Source: Pyricularia pennisetigena (taxonomy: Eukaryota; Ascomycota; Sordariomycetes; Magnaporthales; Pyriculariaceae). From it: a stretch of DNA of 64,000 nucleotides. The stretch is from the NCBI RefSeq assembly GCF_004337985.1, contig NC_043743.1:2208909-2272908 (forward strand), written 5' to 3'. The notes under the pieces are model-generated. The model ran no database searches, had not been told where the DNA came from, and worked only from the letters and a program-made list of their open reading frames with translations. The translations under genes were made by a program, and so were the position numbers. Below, one piece after another: positions 34,093-45,968 of this stretch (the stretch's first letter is position 1; every line of letters starts with the position of its first letter).

Positions 34093-35431
34093 CAAACACT
34101 TTGCTCCTCGTCGCTCTCCTCATCCTCCTCCTCCTCTTCGGGCTCATAACTCTCCAGTGGTTGAAACAAAATAGCCAGCAACGCCGCGGCATTCTTCCTA
34201 TCCCCCGCATGAAACAAGCTCACTGCCAGCGCGGCCATGCCTCTGGTATCGTTTGCCGGATCCTCGTCGTCCAAGCTCTTCATCTCCTCGAGCAGTCGCA
34301 CCTTGAACGACTCCTTCCATGCGTTTTCGTCGGCTTTGCGAAAGTCCCTCAGCCACCGCCCCCACAAAAGCGCCGGGTAGTCCTTGTGGAAGAAGTCGAA
34401 TCCCTCAAAGCCCTCGGCCGTGCTGGTGGGCACACTGACGGCGAGCATCTTGAGCTTGTTTGCAAACGTCGTCGCCTTGGTTGCCCCGCGGCCCTCGTCC
34501 CAAGTCGCCACCGCCTTGTCGTAGTACAGCTCCGCGAGCTTGTTGACGACCCGGCTGCGCTGACTTTCCCACGAGCGCTGCAGCTCGGGCGAGAGCAGCT
34601 TGAGCGAGTCGAGGAACTGCTCGCCCAGCCGCATGACATGGTCGGCGCAGTCGTCGTACCAATGTTTGTAAAACCACATCAGGTTGTACGACCACCACAC
34701 CAAGTTGCTCGCGTCGTACTTGGAGCCGCCCTTCTGGACCTGCTCCTCCACCGCGCCTAGCTCATCGAGCACCCATGTTGGCTGTCCGGTCTTGCGGCAA
34801 GCCTGGCCCAACTCACCCAAGATGCAATCTCCCTGCAGCAGAAGCCGCACAAACCAGCTGTACCCTCGCTCGTCATCAGTGCTCTGCCTGTGCAGCCAGT
34901 CGAAAATTTGCATCAGTCGGTCCAAGTCGTCCTTGCGCCACAGCGCTTCGATGTAGCGTACCTGCGCGAGCAGACTGTACTCGTCGATGTTGAAACCGAG
35001 CTCGGCTGCCTCAAACGAGGCATCCTGATCCCCCAGCCGCGCGGCCCACTCTGCGATGCGAGGGTACAGAAAAGCCCCGATGTTATCCATGCCTTCGGGC
35101 AGCGACCCTATCGCTCGCCTCTGCCAGTCGATCGCCTCTTGATATTCTTCCATGCTTCCATGGCAGCGGGCTCTACCCTCCATGGCAACCCAGGCGTCTT
35201 TGGGGCTGAGCTGTATGGCCATATCGTAATGCGCAATGGCTTCGGTGAAGTGGCATCCCTCCATGAGCATCCACCCTAGGCAGGTGTGCCAGTGCGTGTC
35301 CCGTTCGAGTCCAGCCCAGAACGCGAGGTGCTTGAGATGGGAGGCACTGACCCGCTGCAGAAATTTTAAACTGTCGTACGAGTAGTCTAGACCTTCCAGC
35401 CGGGTCGAAACTTCACCGGTCTCGTACTGAA

Positions 35432-35477
<46 letters not shown>

Positions 35478-38400
35478 GGCAAGTGTCAGTGTTTTGCTTG
35501 TACAATCTTATTCTTCTGCAGTGGTCTGTTTTCGCTCAGCTTACCAAACTCAGCCACCCTTCCATCAACCAGCACGGGAAGTAGCCTTTGACACGATATT
35601 CGTCGCTGTCATAGCTCGGTTTGGTAAGCCAGCTCTTGCTAGCCGCCATCATGACGCACTTTAGTAGCTCGGCATAGCTCTCTGAAGCAGTCTGCATCCA
35701 GGCTCGAACGTCGTGGTCGACGTCCACGTTGGTACTGCGCAACGCGACGTGACGGAACCACGTCTGCACGAGTTTCAAATTCTCTACGCTTGTGACCCAG
35801 TTCCGAGAAAAAGCACTCTCGCTCGAGCGGGTGCCGTCCAGATCATAGTCCTGGTTGGCTAAAACGAAGCAAACCGCTCCCCGCTCCGTACCGAAGAGCC
35901 AATACAGACCTTTAACGACCTTGGCAAACTCAAAGTCCGAAACTTGCCCGAGGTCAACGCGACGAAGGTGGAAGCCGAGGTAGTTGAGGGGGTAATCGAC
36001 TAGGTATTTGCTGTGGTCCTTGAGTGAGTACTCCAGCATGAAGACTTCGAGGCACATCATGGTTATTTCGACATGCACCCTTTCGGTCTCGGGGATGATG
36101 GCGTGCACCAGCTTGGTGCGGTTCCGGGAGCGACCTTCCCGCTGCAAGTAATCCTTGAAGCGGGCATGGCAAAAAGTAATCTTGGTCTTGAGCTGAGCGT
36201 CTCTGAGGTATGTGTGATATTGGGTTGTCGTGTTCTGCCGGCGAAGCTGCACCTCCCATGATGTGTGTAGGCGGTGCAAAGCGATGGGCACAAAGATTTC
36301 CTGCTTTTCGCTGTCGTCGGCACCAGCGTCTTCGTCTTCATCGTCCCCAGTAAAATCAAAGCCATCATCTTCGTCGTCGGACTGGTCAGAGCCATCGCCG
36401 TTCCTCTTCTCGTCACCAGACCCATCGAGTTCATTTACTTCGGCATCATCCTCCATCTCATCTGGGTCTTGGTCGCCGGGGAACCGCAGATCGAAAACGG
36501 CCGAGAGTACGCCCCGAGTCCTTTCCCAGAGCAACAAGTTGGGTTTCCTATCCGGCAGACTCAAGAACTCGTTCAGCTCGCCAAAACGGAGCGGTCGCTG
36601 CACATAGACCACATAAAGCAACATCTTCCTGAGCATCTGGTGCCCAAGATCCTTATCGCTCGCCATACGGTCCAGCACCGATTCGATCATGTCATCGAGT
36701 GTTTCGGGCGGCTCGCGAAGGATTTCTTCGATTTGTGCAAGGTCCTTGCTGAGTATCATTTTGATCAGCAGCCTCGCCCACAGGAACACGCCATCCGCAC
36801 CGGCGAGAATGCGTTTTTTTATGCGGGCGCCCGCGGCGTTGGCATCCTGCTTCCCGCGCGGCTTCACCCGTCGCATCCGCCGTAGAACCTCGACGTCCTC
36901 GAGCCTCTGTCGCACGTAGCTGTCGATATCGTTTTGATTCTTCGTCTTGTCGACCTTGATGAGGTAAAACTTTTCCTGTCGCGTAAAGTCCATGTCGTTG
37001 CGCAGATCGTTACGTCCCACGACTGCAAACTGTATTGATACGCGGTCTGTCGAGCGCGATGCTGACACGAGTCGTTTGAGGAAGCCGAGAAGAATCTGTC
37101 TTGTTTCGCGGGGGGCTTCGTCCAGCCCGTCGATGACGATAGTTGCCCTGGTCGGAACTGGCTCCTTGCTGTTGTAATAACCCAGAAAAAGATTCTCCCA
37201 CGTATCTTGGGGTGTAAACGTGGGGTTTTTGTTGCCCTTGCACGCCGCAGCCACGTGGGCTTTGAAATAAACATCCTGTTCGCACAACTGCCAGGCCAGC
37301 GTCTTTAATATGTTGTTGGCATTTCGAAGATCTTTGTTGTTTTCCTTGACGAAGAAGTAGGCCACAGAACTCTCTTGCGTGTACTCAGGATCGATTAGGT
37401 TTTCTGTCAGTTGCATAGTAATCCATGCCGATAGGTAGGATTTGCCCGAGCCTGGACCACCAAAAATCCAAAGGATGCTGGCCTGGTGCTTGATCCATGA
37501 CTGGAAAATGGGCTCGTCTCTGATCCAGGCCTACATTTGAAGTTGAACGTCAGCATTGACAATATCCAGCGAGACGCCTGTGGGTATATTTCAAAACTCA
37601 CACCAGTGCCTTGGAGTAGATCCTTCTTGATTCTGTGATAAGTCTCCTGCACTTCGTACACAGCGGTAGTTCCACAAAGGATGCGTTGTATTCGTTCCTG
37701 GACCTGTTCGGCCGTCTCTTGCTGCTGTCCCTCTATGGGTATGTCAGTTTCCACATTCAGATGCCAGCCGCGTCGGGCCACGATCCATGCACGTACCTTT
37801 GATGGTGTTGTGGACCGCTTGTATTTCACTCCTGATATCGGATGTGTTTTTTTCTTGCTTGTCCTCAATCTTCTGGACCGTAGCCAAAGTCAAGGAGACT
37901 TCAAACAAGTGTTCGTTTGCCACACGCTTGTTGAAATCACCGATGATCTTGGTTGTCTTTTCATCCTTGCCAAGGAACGTCACCCTCAGATATTGACCTG
38001 ATTCCCGTAGATTGTTCAGGTCAGCGTTTGGACCAGTGGTGGAGGACCATTTAAAAAGTATGATGCTTACGAAAATGCGATCCTCGAATAAGAGCTTCAG
38101 AACGACCGATTACTCGCAACACGCTAGAAGTCGCGGGTTGAAGTCAGCCCGAGAATAATTTAGAAAGTAAACGTTTCCCAAGCATGCCGCACTCACCAGA
38201 CTAATATCGCAATCACTTGGTCCTTCAGCAGCGAATGCAACGGCGCTTGCATCAAGGCCGTCAACCGATCAAGAAAGCGTTTCAACTCGCCAAAAACTTC
38301 TTCAACCCAGTCAAATGCATCGGAGACGTTTTGGCAACTCTGAAAAATGTTGTTATGCAACCAGTCAGCCAGCCTTGAATAGACCAAATTCACTGTCGAA

Positions 38401-38814
38401 TTCGCCGACAAGCAGGCAAGAGAGAAAGAAAAAGAAAAATAAAGGCAAAAGACGTAGATGGAGACAAAACCAAGAGACAAAACCCACCTGAACAAGATGC
38501 AACAATGCCCCAAACACAGCACTGGCCGGGAAGCCGACAACATCGGCCGATGCGCCCAACGGCACGACTACAAGCTTGAGCGCGGCAACGAGCGGCGGCA
38601 CAAAGCCGCTCAGCTTTCGCCACAGCCCGCCGCGCTTGTTCCGAAAGTCGCCGAAGGCCTGGTCCGAGGCCTCGATCTCGGCAAGCAGATCTTCCGGGGT
38701 CGTCACTTTCCGCATGCGCTCCAGCAGTTTGCGATCGAGCGGGCGCTTCGTGTCCCGCTCGTACTCGGCCAGGGCAGACGCCCACATCTCTGGCAGCTCT
38801 GACTCTGTAGCCAT
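33408..38814 (-). CDS. NLR-like STAND protein: Goodbye - NACHT - TPR-like - acidic/Thr repeats - zinc finger, 1,619 aa
   Basis: Seven exons on the minus strand: 38814-38488, 38339-38197, 38123-38071, 37997-37797, 37732-37602, 37530-35545 and 35426-33408. All are in phase with no internal stop. Residues 1-~160 match the fungal STAND N-terminal Goodbye domain (WASALAEYERDTKRPLD..., RNKRGGLWRKLSGF, VFGALLHLV). The NACHT has Walker A GGPGSGKS (309-316) and Walker B ATIVIDGLDE (414-423). Helical repeats follow, including a TPR-like unit near residue 1005 (TEAIAHYDMAIQLSPKD). Then come an acidic run with eleven Asp (~1376-1410), a Thr-rich tract and a cysteine cluster from ~1526: CCNC, CEVC, HWCGEC, CNPVH, like a ZZ zinc finger. 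Such proteins act in heterokaryon incompatibility and innate defence. The gene looks intact; its last intron holds a 43-T run (sense strand). Confidence 0.85.
34058..34090 (-). repeat. Trinucleotide repeat (CAT)11 coding polyAsp
   Basis: Eleven CAT units on the plus strand read as GAT on the minus strand, giving the Asp run in the NLR. A likely site of length polymorphism. Confidence 0.9.
35433..35475 (+). repeat. Poly-A tract (43 A), poly-T in the NLR intron
   Basis: Longest homopolymer in the window. It lies inside the last intron of the minus-strand NLR, close to its acceptor, so the transcript carries poly-U there. Confidence 0.95.
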
Positions 38815-40930
38815 TCTGAGGGGCCGAGAACTGTGCTTGTTTGGCGTGTCTTTGTTTTCGGGGGCCGGAGAGAGGTGAACAGGTTCAAAGGCTCTGGAGG
38901 TGGGAGGCTTTAGGTCTAGAAATGGAAGAGAAATCCTATCCTGATTTCCTCCTTATGACTTCCTACCCCGCCTGACTCTTTCCATATTGGCTCCATCGGT
39001 TGCGGCTGATGGACGCGATTAAACAGCCTTACCTCCATTGCCGATTGTCATGGGGTCCGCCCGTCGCAGCATGATATGATGATGGCAGCGAGTTGCATTA
39101 GGCACTTTTTGCCCTGTAGTGATTGGACAGCTCTCACCCCCAAAAAAAAAAAAAAAAACAACAACAGGGGTTGGGCGCTTACTATTAAGCTCCTTCGTAT
39201 CCGCCAATCTGATAGCGACCCTCCAATGATCACTTGCCCTCTCCAACCATGGATGCCCATTTTATTTCTAACCGAGTTTAAGTTCTTGCTCAGCCTTCCC
39301 GGAGAGGACTGGAAAAGAACCGAATAAGCCACAAATCGATACGTAACTGCCGGACGCTTTCCTGGTCAGATGGTGCAGAACAAGTCGAATTGCGGATTCC
39401 GGAAGAGATCGTTGGTATGAGCCTAATACTTGGCAATACATGCCTACAAGCATGGGGTTCTTTGACTTATACAAACTCCTATGTGGATCGGTTGTCCAAG
39501 ATTCACAAAAGTCTGAGGCGATGCGCATGAATCTCATACCTGGTTTATCGGCATCTTTGGTAATTTTTAGATGTAAAATGCACCATTGCTAGATAACAAA
39601 ATAAGCAATTTCTGATATCAGCCTGTTTACATGCATCAGGGGGTTGGTGTGTGGACCTTTTGGGACATTCCCTTGGCATGGTTAAGGTGAGGTAAGTTAC
39701 CCAAGGTATTGTTGACCTAGTTCCTACTTTGCACTATGTTAGAGACATGCAAAGGCCAGGTGTGTCCCAAGACTTTCATACTGACAAATTTCATTACTAC
39801 AACCTTTATCTTTGTTGGCATTCCACATGCACCGGCTGCGGCTAACTGTTTCGAGAATGTGACGCTCAACGTTTTGCTTGCTTTCTGCTATTGAGAAGGC
39901 TTTATCAATCAATCAAGATGGATGTTTCCTAGTCCAAGGGCTTGATAGTATTGTAACCAAGGTAATCGCCAGCCATCCTTTTTCTATAGAGAAATGTTTA
40001 CTATGATAGCAGCCAGGCAGAGTCAATGCAGGCCAGCTGCCTTTGGAGATTAACATCTACTCAAAGCTCTAGACTACAAGGGCTCTTGAAACCGAAAAGA
40101 CTGTCATGGGAAGTGTCTTGCCTACCACTTGGGAATTTTATAGCAGAATCAGCCATATTGAGACCAGACCTCGTTTGTTCGTGCCAATGTAACCACACCA
40201 ATCGTCTGCACGGCTGCCGATCTTCGGAACATTGCCCAGCCCAACTACTCCTGAAAGAATAATATTATCTGATCCTTTATTTTTTTTCATGCTTTTTAAT
40301 CCCGAGCATGAGCTCCACGTGCTCATCGTCGTATGTAAAGTTCTTTCCCAGTAGCCACTGCTTGTGACAACGAGATGGCTATATCGCTGCATCAACTCGG
40401 GGGAATCGGTTCAAGGGCCTGGTGAAAATGATCAAGGTCCTTGGCTGTGACTGCCGGAGCACTGGCTGCATCTATAATGAGTCAATGATGAATTCCAACC
40501 CCGATGTTGCCGGCATTGGGGTAAGGCCTCCCCATCCCCTGTCCTCGTGATCCTGGCAAGCCCCTATCGAACCCTACAAACCCCCATTCGCTGACAGTTA
40601 TTTGTATAGGTGCTAATCGGTTTTACACTGCCAAATTCTGCAATACTTATGCTCATTATCCTCTACTATTTATGTTGCAGTCGATCTCAATGATAAGGTT
40701 ATTTGCACCAAACTGGACTGGTCCATTCTTGTGTACACACAATAGTATTGTCGGAGTGACGTTCTTCGATTCCATTCGGTTTTGTTTTATATCATTCACA
40801 TTGCATCTTTTGCTTCACTATAGCAAGCAATATGCCAATCTTACAGCTTCTGAATACCAATATTGCCATAACCACCACGACATAACGTCTGATATCATGA
40901 ACGGAGCCCATACACACCCGGGCCTCATTC
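38815..40930. other. Gene-poor AT-rich region
   Basis: NLR promoter then about 2 kb without a coding-like frame. An A17 tract lies near 39140-39156. I see no transposon ends or RNA gene. The base composition is visibly AT-richer than the genes. Confidence 0.5.
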
Positions 40931-41080
40931 CTAGATACAGCGGCGGAGGGTCTGGAACTCGATGGGCATGGCATCGACACCGGCGCCCGGGTCGGCGATC
41001 TTGCCCTTCCCTTTAAAGCCAAGCACGAGAATAAAACCAGCAGCACTCAAGGCGGCCCAGACTCTTACCAAGTCAGCCAT
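40931..41080 (-). CDS. Small single-span membrane protein, 49 aa (may be a 3' exon)
   Basis: ATG 41080 to TAG 40931 on the minus strand. Codon use is strongly coding-like (GCC, GGC, CTC, AAG) inside AT-rich DNA. It has one hydrophobic segment (WAALSAAGFILVLGF) followed by a Lys-rich stretch and a C terminus LRRCI. A second coding-like mini-ORF on the same strand (41256-41158, 32 aa, starting MKTGSIAWGMWHE) lies just upstream, so the two may be exons of one small gene; no splice pair is convincing. The family was not recognised. Confidence 0.4.
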   Translation of the reverse strand: MADLVRVWAALSAAGFILVLGFKGKGKIADPGAGVDAMPIEFQTLRRCI

Positions 41081-42388
41081 CTTCACGTCGAAGGAATGAA
41101 AAAAAACCAAAACCAAAGAGGTCACGATACCTGAATGATATCTAGTAATCAGTCATTCTAGCTTCTGCACAAGTCAACGACATTCCTCTTGGACTGCTCC
41201 TCAAACTTGGTACTTTTCTCATGCCACATGCCCCAGGCAATAGAGCCGGTTTTCATATTATCGAAATCCCCATCCCCTACCGTTTAAGCAAACGTCACCA
41301 GGCCAATAGGCTGCTAGCTATGCAGGACGATTTCACTTGAGAAGATGGTTGGTCCAGACTTTTTGTCCAAGCATGAACCACACACACACACACGCACAGC
41401 CTCTCTCTTTCTTTGTCCTATGATCTGCTCAATCTGCATAGTGACATTGCTCACCGCCAGAAAAAAAAAAGGCAAATACAGGCTTGCAGCATTGAAAGGC
41501 TTGAGAGATTCAGTTCTGCTCGCAGATCTCCAGACCGCCATCCGCCGGCATCCAAGACATGAATGATTCGGCGGTGTTTCTGAATGGCCCCGGTACCACC
41601 CTGCAATCAACTCCCTGGCTCATACGCGATCTTTCTCAAGAAGCCATCCATGCAGCAGTAGCCGACATGCTGCATTTGAGCTCTTTGTCCCCCGCCTAAC
41701 GGATTTGATTGGGGCGCCGGCGTCTTGGAGTCACCACGGCGTTTGCTGTTCATGCAGGCCAGCTCACAACGACGTCCGAAATCCAGAATCCGGGCATGGG
41801 AGGGGAAACAAGACAGGCGGCCGGCTCCTTGCGTCCTGTTTGTATTACCAACTCAGCATCTCAGGCTGTTAGAAAACAGTGGAATGAGCCGAAATAAGGA
41901 TCAAGGTGGCAGCGGCCAATATAGGCATCCGCCGTCGAGAATCTTCCAAGCTATACGGGAAATTCCTGTTCTGGCCTCTCTGGTGGGATCTCACTTTCTG
42001 ATTTCTCGAGTATATGATGCCCATACCCATAAGAGCATAGGATAGATCATGTATGTGTTCTTATCTACCGACAGACCTGAGATATACTCAGCTTAACACT
42101 TAGTCACAGTCCAACGGCTATCCACCTCAGACGACTAGGTCTAGTACATACACGAAAGAATTTGTTTCTAGAACGAAAGCGCACGCTTTCTGCCTTCTTC
42201 ACGATGGTGAGACTTATGCCCACAGACTCTGGTCTGCACGTGGAATCCGCCTCGCCAATGCAGCACACACAATCTCGCTTTTACGCAATACCTAATCATA
42301 TGCTAAGACATGTGCAACTCCTGTGCAACTCCAGCTTCTCGCCCGCACGCAAGGCCGCCTGGCCGCAGCAGCGCCAGAGTCGACCACC
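41081..42388. other. Intergenic with a small ORF and CA repeats
   Basis: Contains the 32-codon mini-ORF at 41158-41256 (minus) and a (CA)n tract near 41379-41398. Otherwise nothing recognised. Confidence 0.4.
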
Positions 42389-43120
42389 ATGACTGTCGGC
42401 AGGCTTCTTTCCATGACGACCGGCGCGCCCATAGCCAAAGCAGCAACACCAACAGCTCCCACACGCCAAGCCAGTACGCCACAGATAACACCAACCGGCA
42501 GACACGCCCCGGAGGCGCAAGATGCCGAGGAACCACAACCAGGCTTCTGGCAGGGCGAGCCAGCCCAGCCCAGGCCGGCCGCGCCGCACGCGCCGGCCGA
42601 GGAGCAGGCCGTCTGGGAGGCCTGCGAGTACCTCCGAGGGTTCGTGCGCGACAACTGGGGCGAGGGCGCGGCGCACGCCGCCGTCATCGAGTGCGAGGTG
42701 CCCATGGCGCGGATCTGCGAGTTCGGCAGGCTGCCCGAGAGGCAGGGCACGCGGTGCTGCACGCGCCTCGTCCGCATCCCCGTGCTGGCCGAGGAGATTG
42801 GCCATCGGCTGTGGAGGATGCTTTCGGAGGAGGCGGCGCTCGATGCGCTGGCGGACGGAGGAGAGCGGGAATCTGGACCTGCTGTTCTGCTGGCTCTTTG
42901 GAGGGACTGCGACGTTTATCATGGGCAGGAGGACTTGGAGTTGGCTTCCGTGGAGGGCCAGAGGCCACAGTACAGGCAGTGCTGGAACTGTCATGGTCAG
43001 GGCAAATACCAAGAAGTCGAGGAGGCGGCTGGGTCCATGACCTCGTGCTATCGCTGCATGGAGTGTTTTAACAGGTTTGATGTCAAGACGGTTGCAATGT
43101 CAAGCCGCCGAGGCCTTTGA
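42389..43120 (+). CDS. Hypothetical protein with C-terminal zinc-ribbon-like cysteines, 243 aa
   Basis: Single exon. I chose ATG 42389 (context ACCACCATG), though the frame is open upstream to 42323. The first ~70 residues are low-complexity Pro/Ala/Thr. A helical domain follows (EEQAVWEACEYLRGFVRDNW...). The C terminus has CWNCHGQGKY and CYRCMECF, that is CxxC and CxxCxxC separated by ~19 residues, which suggests a structural zinc site. No signal peptide or membrane segment. No family recognised, and it could be lineage-specific. It converges on MAK5, with 300 bp between the stops. Confidence 0.6.
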   Translation: MTVGRLLSMTTGAPIAKAATPTAPTRQASTPQITPTGRHAPEAQDAEEPQPGFWQGEPAQPRPAAPHAPAEEQAVWEACEYLRGFVRDNWGEGAAHAAVIECEVPMARICEFGRLPERQGTRCCTRLVRIPVLAEEIGHRLWRMLSEEAALDALADGGERESGPAVLLALWRDCDVYHGQEDLELASVEGQRPQYRQCWNCHGQGKYQEVEEAAGSMTSCYRCMECFNRFDVKTVAMSSRRGL

Positions 43121-43421
43121 AAGATCGAGCGTGGCTCAAAACCGAGGTGCCAAGGCTTGTTGTTTTATAGTTTTTTTTTTTTTTTATCTTTTTATTTTTT
43201 TTTAATTTTTTTCTTCTTATGGAGGGACATGAAAGCGAAATCAAGCGAGCTGGACTGAGAATCGATCACGAGCTAGTTCCTTATAGTCAGTGAGCCAGTC
43301 TGGGCCGGAAATGCTCTTAAACCATGGCAATCAGCTGCATGGCGTGATTTTGGTGTGCAATATGGTCTATGAGTATCAATTATATACAGTCATCTACATT
43401 ACCGTCCATGTTACAGCGAGA

Positions 43422-45849
43422 TCACTCCGTCTGAAGCAAAGGGCTCACACCAAGCCCCTCGACTTTGCCCAAAAAGTCTCCCTTGGCCCCACTGAGAAGT
43501 CCATCAATGTCTACGTTGCCGTTGGCGATATAGCGCTCATTGACACCGGAATTGATCCTTTTGGACAACAACTGTTTCAGCTGGGCCTTCAGGCTGGCAA
43601 CCTCTGCCTTGCTCATCTCCTTGGCCTCCTTCTGCTTGCTCTTGCGTCCACTGCCGCGACCGCTCCAGTTGCTAGCCTTTTCGAGATCTTCACTGTCGTA
43701 GTCGACTCCTAGTTCCTCGGCCGCCTTCTGCATCCAGTTTTCCTCCTTCCCGATCTTCTCCTTGGCGAGCGTCGAGTCGGCAATCTGCTTGGCCAGCTGT
43801 ACGCGCTCGCGTAGCTTGCTGACCAGTCTCCGGTCGAGGTCGACGGAATGCACAAAAACGCCGCCCGCCGGCCCCTTTTTCTTCGCCTTGGCAGCGGCAG
43901 AAGCGTGCACTTTGGCTACTAGTCGCCGCGTTGGCGTCACCTCCTCTGGCGCGCAGATAAGAATGCTCAATCCGGAACTGTCGGCACGGGCTGTGCGTCC
44001 AGATCTGTGAACGTAGGCGTCTGCCGTGCGCGGCACGTGGTAGTGAATGACGACATCTATGCCGCGGATGTCCAGACCTCGAGCGGCCACATCCGTGGCA
44101 ATAAGGATAGAGGCGGACCCGGGCTTTGATGAAGTAAACCGCTCGACAGACCGTAACCGTGCTTTTTGAATCATCTGGGAATGGAGCGCGATGACAGGCA
44201 ACGACAACTGTTGGAGCATGGGAGTCAACCGACGCACTGAGCTGATGGAGTTTGTGAAGACAAGGGTCCTTTGTGTTGGGTGCATGAGTAGCAGCGAGTA
44301 AAGGTAAAGATCCTAGCATGTATTAGTCAAACTGTCATTCAAAATCATCAAGCTTGCATTCTGGGGTTTTCTTTACCTTCTCCATCGCACCGCATTCAAC
44401 AATTCCCTCCTTCAGTCCTTCAGCCATCTGTGATACCGGGTTGACGTCGATGAACTTGGGTATTTCTTCTCGGAACTTGAGCTTCTTGAGCAAGTACTCC
44501 ATCGACTGCGAATCAGTGGCCAGGTCGAATCTACCCTTGCCGGCCAATTTTTGCTGTAGGCCTTTGTTGAAGGTCGCCGAGAAGACTAGCGTCTGCCTGG
44601 CTTTGCCTCCCCTGGTGGTGCCATCCTCATCTGTCTCTACTTTGTCAAGACCTTCAAATATATCCTTGGCGTCCTTGAAGTGGCCCTCCGATAGAAGGCG
44701 ATCCGCTTCGTCGACCACCAAAAACTTGATGCCCCTGAATGCTTGGATGAGTTTCGTGCTTGAGCTCAATACTTCCCAGAGACGACCTGGTGTTCCCACC
44801 ACAATGTCTGCCTTCTCCAGCTGCCTTTGCTGCTTGTGAACTGATAGACCGCCCGTAACGGAGCACACGTATGGTGAAGTCGTCAATCCGGCGCAGAGGT
44901 TTTTGATGTGATCCGTCAACTGGTGCGCAAGTTCTCTTGTCGGAGAGAGCACCAATGCAATCGGAGTCTTGGTCTCGTTCTCCGCGGCGCGCTTCGACTG
45001 CGTACTTGTGTTGGTAGACAGCCACTTCTCCACAATCGGTATGCCGAATGCCAATGTTTTGCCAGAGCCGGTCGAGGCCTTGCCGACAACATCATGACCA
45101 GCCAGGATTTCGGGAATCGTTGCAGCCTGGATCGCAGTGGGTTTTGCAAACTTTAGTTTGGCTATCGAGGACATAATCTCCTCAGAAAGCCCCAGAGGTA
45201 TCCATTCCGACACGTCTGCACCCTCGTCTGTCTCGTCAATCCCTGCTAGTGCCGCGAAAGAACCTTTGCCCAGATCATCGTCGTCGGTTTTGCTGGCCTG
45301 TTTCTCGTTATTCTTTGCCTTTGCCGGCTTCTCTTTTTTCTCCCGCGTTTCTGGCTTGGTCTGCTTGGTTTGCTGCTTCTTTTGGGGCAGGGGTTTTGCA
45401 GATTCTTCGGACTTTGCTTCCTCAGCAGCTACAGGAGATGTGGGCTCGGGATTGTCGTCGAAGCCGCTGAAATCGTCGCCGTCATCGTCGTCGTCGTTTT
45501 CGGCTGTGGGGGCAGCAGTAACCTTGGAATCACTTGTGTTAGCGCATCGATACACATGGGTTTTCTGCCGCATGTCGAGGAGGCGCAGAGCACTCACAAA
45601 CTTGACCATGCCCCCATCCCGAATGACATCTACGCCCTCCACTTCCTCCAGTCCAAAGAAGCCTTCGGCGTCGTCAAAAAGCTCAGGAATGTCCACTGAG
45701 CGCCACGACAGCGAGTCGGCCGCCACTACTCTCTTGGGTTTCTTGGCTTTCGGTTGCGCTTTGCCATTGGCCTGGACCTTTCTGCGTTTTGGGGATGTGT
45801 TTTGCTTGGAATCAAGCTTGCGCTTCTGTTTGGTTGTATCGATCGTCAT
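43422..45849 (-). CDS. MAK5: ATP-dependent RNA helicase Mak5 (DDX24-type DEAD box), 787 aa or 762 aa
   Basis: Exons 45849-44377 and 44312-43422 (intron GTAAAG...GCTAG, branch TGACTAAT). A basic N terminus with nuclear-localisation-like clusters leads into SWRSVDIPELFDDAEGFFGL, diagnostic for Mak5. Helicase motifs follow in order: Q motif (FAKPTAIQAATIP), I ASTGSGKT, Ia PTRELAHQ, Ib TPGRLWE, II VDEADRLL, III SATF, V ATDVAARGLD and VI HRSGRTAR. Mak5 acts in the nucleolus in 60S ribosomal subunit assembly. Exon 1 very likely contains a further intron at 45597-45523: GTGAGT donor, GCTAAC branch, AAG end, exactly 75 nt and without stops, so the frame reads through. Removing it gives 762 aa. It is transcribed divergently from TRM7. 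Confidence 0.92.
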
Positions 45850-45960
45850 GTTGGGCTTTGTGTCGCGTCAACGAGGTAGCGCGAAAGAACGGACAGGGCC
45901 GGTCTCTGTGCCTTGGATGAGGGGACGAAACCGACATTTGATCTCCACCATGATGGCAGG

Positions 45961-45968
45961 AAAATTTT
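45961..45968. promoter_or_regulatory. RRPE-like core in the MAK5-TRM7 divergent promoter
   Basis: AAAATTTT in the 420-bp region between the two start codons. It matches the core of the ribosomal RNA processing element found upstream of many fungal ribosome-biogenesis genes. Chance occurrence of an 8-mer is not excluded. Confidence 0.35.

Noticed and set aside
42296..43012. 238-codon minus-strand ORF opposite the zinc-binding protein
   Set aside because: Antisense frame in GC-rich coding sequence; low-complexity product without motifs.
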